DNA of 64,000 bases from positions 1 through 64,000 of the forward strand of contig JAUIAS010000005.1 in assembly GCA_030425395.1 (NCBI GenBank), read 5' to 3'. Under the pieces are notes generated by a model that had not been told where the DNA came from, did not search any database, and was given only the letters and a program-made list of their open reading frames with translations. The stretch is from Alphaproteobacteria bacterium. GTDB taxonomy: Bacteria; Pseudomonadota; Alphaproteobacteria; Rhodobacterales; Rhodobacteraceae. The stretch's first letter is position 1. Every line of letters begins with the position of its first letter. A program made the position numbers and the translations under genes. Positions 44,414 through 53,768 of the stretch are shown here, piece after piece.

Positions 44414-46509
44414 TGGCCGCCCTCCCGGTTGCGTGTAAGCCAGATATTGCCGCCGCCATCCACGTGCGCCGCGAAATCGGCACTGACGAATGTGGTAGTC
44501 TGCGGCTCGATGATCAGGGCGGGGCCATCAAGATGGTCGCCGGGTCTGAGCGCCCCGCGATCATGGATTTCTGCCTCACGCCATTGGCCGGTAACATCAC
44601 ACAGGATGCGCCGCTGCCCGGACGGTCGCGCGGGCTGTTTCACGGGGATTTCGGGGTAATGCTCCAGCGCGGGCGGTTCGGAAGCAACCTCAAGCGCCCA
44701 GTTCAGGATCTCGATCTTCATGCCCGGCACGGCGCGGCTGAACTGGCGGCTGTATTCCTCCTCGAAGGCGCGGCGAAGTGCAGAAATATCCGTCTCTTCC
44801 AAAGCCCGGTCAGGCAGCGGGATTTCGATCTCGTGCCCCTGCCCGTGATACCGCATGAAAGCCTGCCGCCGCCGGGTCAGCAGGCCCTCTGGCGCACCGG
44901 CCCTCACCACGGCCTCGGCCTCGACGATCATTGCGCCAAAAAAGGCGTTGAGCCCATCCAGATCAAGCGCCTCAAGCGTGCTATAGCGCGAGCGGATTAT
45001 CTCGAAAGAGACCGGCGCGAACAGGAACCCCACTGCCGAGCCGACCCCGGGATCGCGCGGGATCAAAATACGGTCAACCTGCGCACGCCGCGCCACCCGG
45101 GTGGCATGCAGGGGGCCATTGCCGCCAAAAGCGATCATCAGCCGCGCATTCAGATCCTTGCCCGACTCCACCGCGTGCATTCGCCCTGCGGCGGCCATGT
45201 TCTCGTCCACGATCTCGCTGACCCCATAGGCGGCCTGTACGGTCTCAAGCTCCAGCGTCTGCCCGACGCCCAAGGCAAGCGCCCTTTCCGCCGCCTCAAT
45301 GTCGATCCTGAGCCGCCCTTCGGCAAAGCGTCCGGGTTCGATCAGCCCCTGCATCACGTCGGCATCGGTCACCGTCGGCTCGGTTCCGCCCTTGGCAAAG
45401 GCGGCGGGTCCGGGCTCGGACCCCGCGCTCTCTGGTCCGACCTGCAGGCGGCCCAACCGATCCACATGGGCGATCGAGCCGCCGCCCGCGCCGATCTCGA
45501 TCATTTCGATCACCGGGATGCGCACCGGCATGCCCGAGCCCTTGATGAACCTCGCCGCGCGCGCGATTTCGAACTTGCGCGCGGTCTGCGGACGGTATCG
45601 GTCGATCAGACACAGCTTGGCCGTCGTGCCCCCCATATCGAAACTCAGCACCTCGCGCTCGCCGGTCTCGGCAGCGATGCGCGCGGCCAGAATGGCCCCT
45701 CCAGCAGGGCCGGATTCCACCAGCCGGATCGGCAGACGGGCGGCGGTTTCCATCGTCGTCATGCCACCGCCCGCGGTCATCATCAGGATCGGGCAAGTCA
45801 GCCCCTCATTACTGAAACGTGCCTGAAAATCGGTCAGGTAGCTGGCCATCTGAGGCTGGATATAGGCGTTGGCGATGGTGGTTGAGAGCCTGTCGAATTC
45901 ACGCGCCTCGGGGCTGACCTCATGCGATAGCGAGATCACCAGATTCGGCATTGCCGCCAGCAGAAGATCGCGCAGCCTCAGTTCATGTGCCGGGTTGGCA
46001 TAGGCATGCATCAGGCAGATCGCCACGGCCTCGGCACCACGGGCATCAAGCTCTCCGGCCAATCGGGCAACGGCCTCCTCATCGAGCGGTTGCAACGCTC
46101 GCCCACGGGCGTCCATCCGCCCTGCGATGGTAAAGGCGCGCGATCGCGGCACGATCAGATCAGGCTTGACTAGGTTGATCTCATACTGGCTGTAGCGGCG
46201 CTCATAGGCGATCTCCAGAATGTCTCGAAACCCCTCGCTCGTCACCGTCGCAACATTGGCCCCGCGCCGCTCAATCAGAGCATTGGTGGCCAGTGTCGTG
46301 CCATGGATGAAGCCACCGATCTGCGACCAGTCTGCACCTGTCGCGGCCAACACATGTTCGGCACCCGCAAGCGCGCCAAGGGTCGGATTTTCAGGGGTGG
46401 TCGGTGTTTTGGTGGTGGCAAGGATATGCCCCTGCCCATCAACCAAGACTGTGTCAGTGAAAGTGCCACCAATATCGACGGCAAGGCGTAACCCGTTGGT
46501 GTTGTGCAT
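44410..46509 (-). CDS. hyuA: hyuA-type hydantoinase/oxoprolinase subunit A
   Basis: A 699-residue ASKHA-fold subunit that binds ATP in hydantoinase, N-methylhydantoinase, 5-oxoprolinase or acetone carboxylase-type complexes. The N-terminal phosphate-binding motif is LAVDIGGTFTDTV, followed by HGTTLATNALIER; the central SFDMGGTTAKLCLID is the second phosphate loop; GNGPLHA and DPGVGSAVGFL follow. The start at 46509 is the family start but has no clear ribosome-binding site; the frame continues 57 bases upstream. It is the first gene of the operon and overlaps hyuB by ATGA. The ring substrate is unknown. Confidence 0.9.
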   Translation of the reverse strand: MHNTNGLRLAVDIGGTFTDTVLVDGQGHILATTKTPTTPENPTLGALAGAEHVLAATGADWSQIGGFIHGTTLATNALIERRGANVATVTSEGFRDILEIAYERRYSQYEINLVKPDLIVPRSRAFTIAGRMDARGRALQPLDEEAVARLAGELDARGAEAVAICLMHAYANPAHELRLRDLLLAAMPNLVISLSHEVSPEAREFDRLSTTIANAYIQPQMASYLTDFQARFSNEGLTCPILMMTAGGGMTTMETAARLPIRLVESGPAGGAILAARIAAETGEREVLSFDMGGTTAKLCLIDRYRPQTARKFEIARAARFIKGSGMPVRIPVIEMIEIGAGGGSIAHVDRLGRLQVGPESAGSEPGPAAFAKGGTEPTVTDADVMQGLIEPGRFAEGRLRIDIEAAERALALGVGQTLELETVQAAYGVSEIVDENMAAAGRMHAVESGKDLNARLMIAFGGNGPLHATRVARRAQVDRILIPRDPGVGSAVGFLFAPVSFEIIRSRYSTLEALDLDGLNAFFGAMIVEAEAVVRAGAPEGLLTRRRQAFMRYHGQGHEIEIPLPDRALEETDISALRRAFEEEYSRQFSRAVPGMKIEILNWALEVASEPPALEHYPEIPVKQPARPSGQRRILCDVTGQWREAEIHDRGALRPGDHLDGPALIIEPQTTTFVSADFAAHVDGGGNIWLTRNREGGQ

Positions 46510-47023
46510 GTAGGGAAACCAAAAAAGCGGGAAAGTCAGATGAGATGCAGACACCCGCTCCAGCAACGACTGAAGCGGTAAAACCCGGCTTCACGTCATA
46601 CCACGAGATCACAGCCGGTTGCCCGACGTCCCTGGTTTACCATCATGCATTGCGCCATACTTGGCCGCTCCCGCTCTTTCCAACGTCAGAAAGGCTGCCC
46701 GAGCACAGCACTCGCGAACGCAGTGTTACTTGCAGATGGCAGCAATCAACTCACATGTCTGTGTTCTTTCTCAGGAAATTTTCACATGACCAATGTCCGG
46801 TTTCACCAGTATTTCACACCTTCGGGCAAACTGCAGCATTTGTTATTTTGGGCTCAAACCCTTCATTCGCTACGCGGACTGCGGGAAACCGCTTATCGAC
46901 AGACAAAACCACACTGTCCATCGCCACCCGGGTTCAGACTGAGCGCAATACGCTCCCCGCCTCCCTTGCTATCCTTTCCCGCCGCGCGGTAACGTTCTCG
47001 CGACCAAACAGGGGATCATCACA
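46510..47023. other. Divergent spacer between hyuA and the agmatinase gene
   Basis: A 514-bp stretch that must carry the promoters of the hyu-type operon (minus) and the ureohydrolase gene (plus). Open frames exist on the + strand but lack typical codon use and recognisable protein features. No palindrome or regulator gene was seen. The sequence is less GC-rich than its surroundings. Confidence 0.45.
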
Positions 47024-47980
47024 ATGGCCACACACGGGTATGAAGGCGGGCGTCTGGATCTGCCTTTTGTCGGGATATCGACCTTTGGCAAGCGGCCATA
47101 TGTGGCCGACTGGGATGCCATAGACGCGGATGTTGCCATCATGGGGGCCCCGTTCGATTTTGGCACCCAGTGGCGGCCCGGTGCCCGGTTTGGACCGCGT
47201 GCGGTGCGCGAGGCATCCACCTTGTTTTCCTTTGGACATGCCGGGGCCTATGACCACGAGGACGAAGCGACCTATCTGCCCGGTTCGGTGCGGATGGTCG
47301 ATATCGGCGACGCAGACATCGTGCATACCGACACGGTCAAGAGCCACGCCAATATCGCAACGGGCGTGCGCGCGATACTGGCCGCGGGGGCGCTGCCGGT
47401 GGTGATCGGCGGCGACCATTCCGTGAATATTCCCTGCATCGACGCCTTTGACGGGCAAGGCGATATCCACATCCTGCAGATCGACGCACATCTGGATTTT
47501 GTCGATGAACGCCATGGCGTCCGGTTTGGTCACGGCAACCCGATGCGCCGCGCCGCCGAGAAACATTATGTTCAGGGGCTGACTCAGGTGGGCATCCGCA
47601 ATGTCAGCTCCACCGCGAAGGAAGGCTATGACGATGCCCGTCGCATGGGATCGGACATTCTGTCGGTGCGTCAGGCGCGCGCTCTTGGCCCGAAGGGCGT
47701 GGCCGCGCGCATCCCAAAGGGGCGGCGCGTCTATATCACCATCGACATCGACGGGTTCTGTCCCTCCATCGCACCCGGCACCGGCACGCCGAGCCACGGC
47801 GGCTTTCTGTATTACGACGTTCTGGAAATCCTCCAGCAGGTGGCCCGATCCCATGAGGTGGTCGGCATTGATCTGGTCGAGGTCGCACCGGATTACGATC
47901 CCACCGGGTCCACGTCGATCCTTGCCGCGCAGGTGCTTTTGAACCTTCTGGGGTTCATTTTTCACGCACGCGGCCTCTGA
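47024..47980 (+). CDS. speB: Agmatinase-family ureohydrolase
   Basis: A 318-residue Mn-dependent ureohydrolase (arginase/agmatinase fold) that hydrolyses a guanidino compound to urea and an amine. Metal motifs are GGDHS, DAHLDFVD and DIDGFCPSIAPGTGTPSHGG; in the last, Cys replaces the usual Asp before Pro. Agmatine is the default assignment, but guanidinobutyrate or related acids are possible. Start has AGGGGAT upstream. A CoA transferase gene follows after 20 bp. Confidence 0.82.
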   Translation: MATHGYEGGRLDLPFVGISTFGKRPYVADWDAIDADVAIMGAPFDFGTQWRPGARFGPRAVREASTLFSFGHAGAYDHEDEATYLPGSVRMVDIGDADIVHTDTVKSHANIATGVRAILAAGALPVVIGGDHSVNIPCIDAFDGQGDIHILQIDAHLDFVDERHGVRFGHGNPMRRAAEKHYVQGLTQVGIRNVSSTAKEGYDDARRMGSDILSVRQARALGPKGVAARIPKGRRVYITIDIDGFCPSIAPGTGTPSHGGFLYYDVLEILQQVARSHEVVGIDLVEVAPDYDPTGSTSILAAQVLLNLLGFIFHARGL

Positions 47981-48000
47981 ACAGGAAGGAAAGAACCGCG

Positions 48001-49155
48001 ATGGCCCTGCCGCTTGACGGAATTACCGTGATCGACCTGACCCATGTTCTGGCCGGGCCGTTCTGTTCCATGACCCTGTCTGACATGGGCGCAGACGTGA
48101 TCAAGGTCGAACGCCCCGGTTCCGGCGACGACACGCGCAGTTTTCCGCCTTTCAAGGACGGCAAAAGCGCGTATTTCGCCGCCATCAACCACGGCAAGAA
48201 ATCCATCGCGCTGGACCTCAAGGACGACGCGGACCGCGCCATTTTCGACCGGCTTCTGGGGCGTGCCGATGTGCTGCTGGAAAACTATCGCCCCGGTGTG
48301 ATGGAGCGGCTGGGCTATGGATGGGACACACTGCACGAAGCTTATCCCGCTTTGATCTACGGGGCCGTGTCGGGCTTTGGCCATACCGGACCTGACGCCC
48401 GGCGCCCGGCCTATGACATGGTGGTGCAGGCGCGCGGCGGGGTCATGTCCATCACTGGGGAAAAGGGGCGCGACCCGGTGCGTGTCGGGGCGTCCATCGG
48501 GGATATCGTGGCTGGCATGAACCTGTCTCAGGGGATATTGGCGGCGCTTTATGATCGCACCCGAACGGGCAAGGGCCGCATGATCGACGTCGCCATGCTC
48601 GATAGCCAGTTGGGCATTCTCGAACATGCGGTCGCGATCACCTCGGTGACCGGCACACCCCCCGTCCCGTCAGGTGCCCGGCACCCGTCGATCACCCCGT
48701 TCGAGACCTTCCACGCCTCGGATGGCCTGTTCGTGATTGCGGCCGGTAACGACACGCTGTTCGAAAAGCTCTGCATCACGCTGAATTTGCCGCTGGCCGA
48801 TGACCCCCGGTTTGCCACCAATCCGGCACGATGCGAAAACGCGCGGCTGCTCAAACGGTTGATCGAGGCGGTCACACTCGACCAAACGCGCGCCCACTGG
48901 ATCGCACAATTGACGGCGGCGGGCATTCCCACAGGCCCCATTCAGGATGTGGCTCAGGCGATGGCCGATCCACAGATCGTCGCGCGCAACATGGTCGTGG
49001 ACGTTGTCGACCGAAGCGGACGGCCGCTCTACAAGGCGGCGGGTAATCCGATCAAGATATCGGGCACCCCCGACCCCGCCACCCGCCGCCCCGCGCCGGA
49101 TCTTGACGGCAATCGCGGCGAAATTCTGAGATGGCTGGAAAACGGGTCCGACTGA
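48001..49155 (+). CDS. CaiB/BaiF-type (class III) CoA transferase
   Basis: A 384-residue family III CoA transferase moving CoA between carboxylic acids. The opening LPLDGITVIDLTHVLAGPFC, the KVERPGSGDDTR segment and the catalytic Asp in RRPAYDMVVQARGG are conserved. Donor and acceptor cannot be told. It is 20 bp behind the ureohydrolase gene, so they may act on a shared guanidino-acid pathway, for example activating the acid left after urea release; this is inference. Confidence 0.86.
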   Translation: MALPLDGITVIDLTHVLAGPFCSMTLSDMGADVIKVERPGSGDDTRSFPPFKDGKSAYFAAINHGKKSIALDLKDDADRAIFDRLLGRADVLLENYRPGVMERLGYGWDTLHEAYPALIYGAVSGFGHTGPDARRPAYDMVVQARGGVMSITGEKGRDPVRVGASIGDIVAGMNLSQGILAALYDRTRTGKGRMIDVAMLDSQLGILEHAVAITSVTGTPPVPSGARHPSITPFETFHASDGLFVIAAGNDTLFEKLCITLNLPLADDPRFATNPARCENARLLKRLIEAVTLDQTRAHWIAQLTAAGIPTGPIQDVAQAMADPQIVARNMVVDVVDRSGRPLYKAAGNPIKISGTPDPATRRPAPDLDGNRGEILRWLENGSD

Positions 49156-49294
49156 CAGGCCAGATCAAAGACCCAGACCAAAGACCCGGGCCAATCGGAC
49201 AATTGACGTTTTCTTTACGTCGCGCGCCGCTCTGCGGCTTTCCCTTTGGCGCGGGTGCCGTATGTTGCACCACAACAGCGCTACAGGAGCACAC

Positions 49295-51343
49295 ATGAGC
49301 ACCGATCCCCTTGTCGTCTTTACGCCTTCGGGCAAACGCGGCCGCTTTGCCGTGGGCACCCCTATCCTGACCGCCGCTCGCCAACTGGGCGTTGATCTGG
49401 ATTCCGTTTGTGGCGGGCGCGGTATCTGTTCGAAATGCCAGATCACCCCGTCCTATGGCGAGTTTTCAAAACATGGTGTCACCGTGCAGGACGGTGCCCT
49501 GTCGGAATGGAACGCCGTTGAGGAACGCTATAAATCCAAGCGCGGCCTCAAGGAAGGCCGCCGCCTTGGGTGTCAGGCCACGGTGCAGGGCGACGTCGTG
49601 ATCGACGTCCCTCCAGAAAGCCAGGTGCACAGGCAGGTGGTGCGCAAAGCCGCCAGCGCCCGCGCCATCGCGATGGATCCGGCAACACGGCTCTATTACA
49701 TCGAAGTGCAGGAACCCGATATGCACGAACCGACCGGCGATCTGGAGCGGATCGCTCGGGCGCTGCGTGAACAGTGGGATATCCCGGCCATAACCTCTGC
49801 CTTTCCGGTTCTGGGCCGGTTGCAGCCTGCGCTGCGCAAAGGCGCGTGGAAGGTAACGGTTGCGCTGCACAAATCGCACACAGACGACAAACCGCGCCTT
49901 GTGGCGATCTGGCCCGGCCTGCACGAAGACGGGCTGTTCGGGCTTGCCATCGACCTGGGATCGACCACGATCGCCGCCCACCTGACCGATCTGGACACCG
50001 GCGCGGTTGTGGCCTCTTCGGGTATCATGAACCCGCAGATCCGCTTTGGCGAAGACCTGATGAGCCGGGTGTCCTATGCGATGATGAACAAGGGCGGCGA
50101 CGCCGAGATGACCCGCGCAGTGCGTGAGGCCATCGACGCGCTGGTCATCGACATTGCCAAGGAGGGCGGGATAGATCCGTCGCTGATCCTTGAAACCGTG
50201 TTCGTGTGCAATCCGGTGATGCATCACCTGCTGATGGGGATCGACCCGGTTGAACTTGGGCAGGCACCGTTTGCGCTTGCCACTTCGGACAGCATGTCTC
50301 TCAGTGCGGCGGAACTTGGGTTGAACGCCCTGCCCGCGGCATCGCGCATCTATGTTCTTCCCTGTATCGCGGGCCATGTGGGGGCGGATGCGGCAGCGGT
50401 GGCCCTGTCCGAAGAACCGGGCAAATCCGATGATCTGGTGTTGATCGTGGATGTGGGCACCAACGCTGAAATCCTGCTTGGCAACCGAGAACGGGTTCTG
50501 GCCTGTTCCTCGCCGACCGGCCCGGCCTTTGAGGGGGCGCAGATTTCCTCGGGACAACGCGCGGCCCCCGGTGCCATCGAACGCATTGAGATCGACCCCG
50601 TCACCAAGGAGCCGCGCTTTCGGGTGATCGGAAGTGACCTGTGGTCGGACGAGGAAGGCTTTGACGCCGCAACCGCCGGGAGCGGAATTACAGGCATCTG
50701 CGGGTCCGGCATCATCGAGGCGGTCGCCGAATTGCGCATTGCAGGGTTGCTGGATGACAGCGGCCTGATCGGTTCTGCTGAACAGACAGGCACGCCGCGC
50801 TGTGTGCCCGAGGGCCGCACCCACGCCTATGTCATTCATGACGCCACCGCGACGGGTGGCCCGCGGATCACCGTCACCCAGGGCGACATTCGCGCGATCC
50901 AACTGGCCAAATCCGCGCTTTATGCCGGGGCGCGCCTGTTGATGGATGAAATGCACGTGGACAAGGTGGACCGCGTGGTTCTGGCGGGGGCCTTTGGTGC
51001 CCATATCAGCGCCAAGCACGCCATGGTTCTGGGCATGATCCCCGACGCGCCGTTGGACAAGGTGTCAAGCGCGGGCAACGCGGCGGGCACGGGCGCACGG
51101 ATCGCGCTCTGCAACGTCGCAGCCCGGGTCGAGATCGAACGCGTTGTGGGCGAAATCACCAAGGTGGAAACCGCGATTGAGCCGCGCTTTCAGGAACATT
51201 TCGTGGCCGCAAACGCAATCCCGCACAAAACCGATCCGTTCCCCGAGCTGGCCAAGATCGTCACATTGCCGCCGGTCAGCTTCAACACCGGTGGACGTGG
51301 AGCAGATGGCGAAGGCGGGCGCAAGCGGAGACGTCGGGGATGA
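49295..51343 (+). CDS. ASKHA/DUF4445 protein with N-terminal 2Fe-2S domain (corrinoid activator-like)
   Basis: A 682-residue protein with an N-terminal plant-type 2Fe-2S ferredoxin domain (Cys39, Cys45, Cys48 in CGGRGICSKC, and Cys93) and a C-terminal ASKHA ATPase domain starting near residue 217 (AIDLGSTTIAAHLTD) with a second loop VDVGTNAEILLGN. Relatives reduce inactive Co(II) corrinoid proteins to Co(I) so that methyltransferases of the MttB type can work. ATG at 49295 follows CAGGAG. An MttB-like gene exists 39 kb away, but no corrinoid protein is in the window. The stop overlaps the next gene by four bases. Confidence 0.85.
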   Translation: MSTDPLVVFTPSGKRGRFAVGTPILTAARQLGVDLDSVCGGRGICSKCQITPSYGEFSKHGVTVQDGALSEWNAVEERYKSKRGLKEGRRLGCQATVQGDVVIDVPPESQVHRQVVRKAASARAIAMDPATRLYYIEVQEPDMHEPTGDLERIARALREQWDIPAITSAFPVLGRLQPALRKGAWKVTVALHKSHTDDKPRLVAIWPGLHEDGLFGLAIDLGSTTIAAHLTDLDTGAVVASSGIMNPQIRFGEDLMSRVSYAMMNKGGDAEMTRAVREAIDALVIDIAKEGGIDPSLILETVFVCNPVMHHLLMGIDPVELGQAPFALATSDSMSLSAAELGLNALPAASRIYVLPCIAGHVGADAAAVALSEEPGKSDDLVLIVDVGTNAEILLGNRERVLACSSPTGPAFEGAQISSGQRAAPGAIERIEIDPVTKEPRFRVIGSDLWSDEEGFDAATAGSGITGICGSGIIEAVAELRIAGLLDDSGLIGSAEQTGTPRCVPEGRTHAYVIHDATATGGPRITVTQGDIRAIQLAKSALYAGARLLMDEMHVDKVDRVVLAGAFGAHISAKHAMVLGMIPDAPLDKVSSAGNAAGTGARIALCNVAARVEIERVVGEITKVETAIEPRFQEHFVAANAIPHKTDPFPELAKIVTLPPVSFNTGGRGADGEGGRKRRRRG

Positions 51344-52209
51344 CCGGCACCGGCACCGGCAACAGTGACGGCAGCGACCCGAACGCCGATCAGCGTGACG
51401 CGTGGTCCAACCGGCTGGCCACGAAATGGATTGCCCGTCAGGATGATCTGGATCGCGCCTTTGCCTCGGTGCTTGCGGCAACCTTGGCACAGGCCGGCAT
51501 CACGGACGGGGCGCGCGTGCTGGATATTGGCTGTGGCGGTGGCACGGGTTGCTTGCTGGCCGCACAATGCGCGCAAGACGTTCAGGTCACGGGCGTGGAT
51601 ATCTCGGGGCCGTTGCTGGATCAGGCACGCACCCGTGCAGGCCAAGCGCCCGTGCGGTATGTCGAGGCCGACGCGCAAACCTATGACTTGACCGCGCATG
51701 GCCCGTTCAGCCATGTGATTTCGCGGTTCGGGGTGATGTTCTTTGCCGATCCGGTCGCGGCCTTCTCCAACATCGCCGCCGCCCTGCGCCCCGGTGCCGC
51801 GCTGGCAATGGCCGCTTGGGGGCCGCCTGCGGGCAACCCGTGGTTCACCCTTCCCCACCATACCGCCGCCGAACGGCTTGGCCGCCCGCCGCCCGCAGAC
51901 CGATCGGCACCCGGCCCGTTCGCGTTTCATGACGCCCATCGGGTGGCCGATATCCTGACGCAGGCGAGCCTGACCGATGTTGCAGTGGAAACACAGGATT
52001 TCCGCTTGGCCGGGGACATGGACCCGGTGCATATCGCCGCCATATTGGCAGATATTGGTCCCGTGACCGGGATCATGGAAATGTTCGGCGGCACCCCGGA
52101 CGATCTGACCGCGATCCAAGCCGAAATCCTGACCCGGATCACCCCTTTCTACAGCGACGACATCCCCGGCATCCCGGCACAGATTCACATGATCACAGCA
52201 CGCGCCTGA
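51340..52209 (+). CDS. Class I SAM-dependent methyltransferase
   Basis: A 289-residue methyltransferase with motif I VLDIGCGGGTGC (about residues 60-71), an acidic VTGVDIS at motif II and a FSHVISRFGVMFFADP segment, of the UbiE/Coq5-like small-molecule type. It overlaps the ASKHA gene by ATGA, which strongly suggests a joint role. The N-terminus is a Gly/Ser/Asp-rich tail (MTGTGTGNSDGSDPN). Substrate unknown. Confidence 0.8.
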   Translation: MTGTGTGNSDGSDPNADQRDAWSNRLATKWIARQDDLDRAFASVLAATLAQAGITDGARVLDIGCGGGTGCLLAAQCAQDVQVTGVDISGPLLDQARTRAGQAPVRYVEADAQTYDLTAHGPFSHVISRFGVMFFADPVAAFSNIAAALRPGAALAMAAWGPPAGNPWFTLPHHTAAERLGRPPPADRSAPGPFAFHDAHRVADILTQASLTDVAVETQDFRLAGDMDPVHIAAILADIGPVTGIMEMFGGTPDDLTAIQAEILTRITPFYSDDIPGIPAQIHMITARA

Positions 52210-52604
52210 GCCAACGGAACCATAAAAGAATTATTTAAAGAAATCAGTGATATAAAATCCACTTCTCACGCATTTCTATACCGCTCATACAAGGCAATCT
52301 CGCCTTCTTCTCCGGCGGGGATCAGTGTCGCCGCCCCGACCTTGTCTTTCGTTGCCCTGATGCAAGGCCACCAACCGCGCAAGATCCCCATCCGTCATCA
52401 CAAGACCCCTTCGCCCTGACCCCTTGCGGCCATCCCTAGAAACGGTGTCACTTGCGGTGCCACGCGCCCACGCTGCCGCACTCAGGTTCCAGTTTTGTTC
52501 TTGCCTCGCGCGGCGATTTGCGCCACTTTCTTACCGGCACGAACCGTAACCCTTGGACAAGCGATATCCGCTTGCGATACTCAACATCCGGCGACGGAGG
52601 GACC
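52210..52604. other. AT-rich spacer before the methyltransferase/GIY-YIG pair
   Basis: A 395-bp interval. Its first 60 bases are strongly AT-rich compared with the surroundings, suggesting a junction. It contains a broken small gene on the minus strand (listed separately) and the leader of the cytosine methyltransferase gene. No direct repeats matching tRNA-Gly were found. Confidence 0.5.
52266..52398 (-). pseudogene. Possible frameshifted small protein remnant
   Basis: The minus strand reads MTDGDLARLVALHQ in one frame and KDKVGAATLIPAGEEGEIAL to a TGA in another. Removing one G from the GGG run in CATCAGGGCAACG joins them into a single peptide of about 43 residues (..ALHQATKDKVGAAT..). The total length is 3n+1, as expected for one insertion. 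The joined sequence looks protein-like, but I do not recognise it; it could be a remnant or chance. Confidence 0.35.
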
Positions 52605-53750
52605 ATGGCGCACACATACTATGATTTCTTTGCGGGTGGTGGCATGGCCGGGTTTGGCCTTGGTGCGGATTGGACGTGCCTGTTTGCCAATGATATCGAC
52701 GCCAAGAAAGCAACGAGTTATCGCGCCAACCACCACGGCGGCGACGCGCTTTTGCTCAAGGACGTGGCGCAGGTCACCTTGAATGAATTGCCCGGCGCAC
52801 CCGATCTGGTCTGGGCGTCGTTTCCCTGTCAGGATCTGTCCCTCGCAGGCAACGGTGCCGGGCTTGCAGGCAAGCGCAGTGGAATGTTCAAACCGTTCTG
52901 GAAACTGATGCGTGCGCTGCATGCGGATGGGCGCGGGCCAAAGATCATCGCGCTGGAAAATGTCTATGGCGCGATCACCAGTAACGGAGGCCGTGATTTC
53001 GCCACTCTGGCGGCGGCGTTTTCCGGTCTGGGATACCGGTTTGGCGCGGTGGTTGTGGACGCGGTGCATTTCCTGCCCCAATCGCGGCCACGTTTCTTCA
53101 TGATCGGCATCCGCGACGATCAGGCGATCCCCGAGAACACCACCGCCGACGGCCCCAGCGCAATGTGGCACCCCCCCGCGTTGGTCGAAGGCTGCACCCT
53201 GTTGTCCCGTGCGGCTGCATCGCGGTGGTGCTGGTGGCACCTGCCCACACCGCCTGCGCGCAACACCAGCCTTGCCGCATTGATCGAGGATGAACCAACG
53301 GGCGTGACGTGGCACACACCGGCCGAAACGCAATACCTTCTCGACATGATGACCGATGTGAACCGCAAGAAAGTCGACGCCGCCCGGCAAACGGGGGAGC
53401 GGGTCGTGGGAACCATCTACCGGCGCACGCGCACTGGCCCGGATGGGATCAAGCGGCAACGCGCAGAGGTCCGCTTTGATCAGATCGCCGGGTGCCTTCG
53501 CACACCCGCGGGCGGTTCCAGCCGTCAGACCATCATGGTCGTGGACGGCCAGAGCGTGCGGTCGCGCCTGTTGTCCACGCGCGAGGCGGCGGCTTTGATG
53601 GGGCTGCCGGATACCTATATCCTGCCCAACCGGTATAACGAAGCCTACAAGCTGGCCGGTGACGGGGTTGCGGTGCCGGTGGTCCGGCATCTGGCAGAGA
53701 CGATCTTTGAGCCGGTTCTGCGGCGCAACAGGCTTTCGCTTGTGGCGTGA
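52605..53750 (+). CDS. C5-cytosine DNA methyltransferase
   Basis: A 381-residue DNA methyltransferase. Motif I is FFAGGGMAGFGLG (8-20), motif IV FPCQDLS with catalytic Cys75, motif VI ENVYG with Glu118, motif VIII QSRPRFF (159-165) and motifs IX/X near the C-terminus (TREAAALMGLP, GDGVAVPVVRHLAE). The region between VIII and IX holds the target-recognition domain; the recognition site is unknown. Start ATG 52605 follows GGAGGGACC; upstream in-frame codons fall in the spacer. The GIY-YIG nuclease gene follows after 18 bp, so this is probably the modification half of a restriction-modification system. Confidence 0.88.
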   Translation: MAHTYYDFFAGGGMAGFGLGADWTCLFANDIDAKKATSYRANHHGGDALLLKDVAQVTLNELPGAPDLVWASFPCQDLSLAGNGAGLAGKRSGMFKPFWKLMRALHADGRGPKIIALENVYGAITSNGGRDFATLAAAFSGLGYRFGAVVVDAVHFLPQSRPRFFMIGIRDDQAIPENTTADGPSAMWHPPALVEGCTLLSRAAASRWCWWHLPTPPARNTSLAALIEDEPTGVTWHTPAETQYLLDMMTDVNRKKVDAARQTGERVVGTIYRRTRTGPDGIKRQRAEVRFDQIAGCLRTPAGGSSRQTIMVVDGQSVRSRLLSTREAAALMGLPDTYILPNRYNEAYKLAGDGVAVPVVRHLAETIFEPVLRRNRLSLVA

Positions 53751-53768
53751 TGAAAGCTGTGTCGGGCC

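Noticed and set aside
46567-47023. Open frames of 115-192 codons in the hyuA-agmatinase spacer
   Set aside because: Their translations look random (rich in Arg, Ser, Pro and Cys, no domain), they overlap each other in different frames, and the longer one runs into the agmatinase gene.
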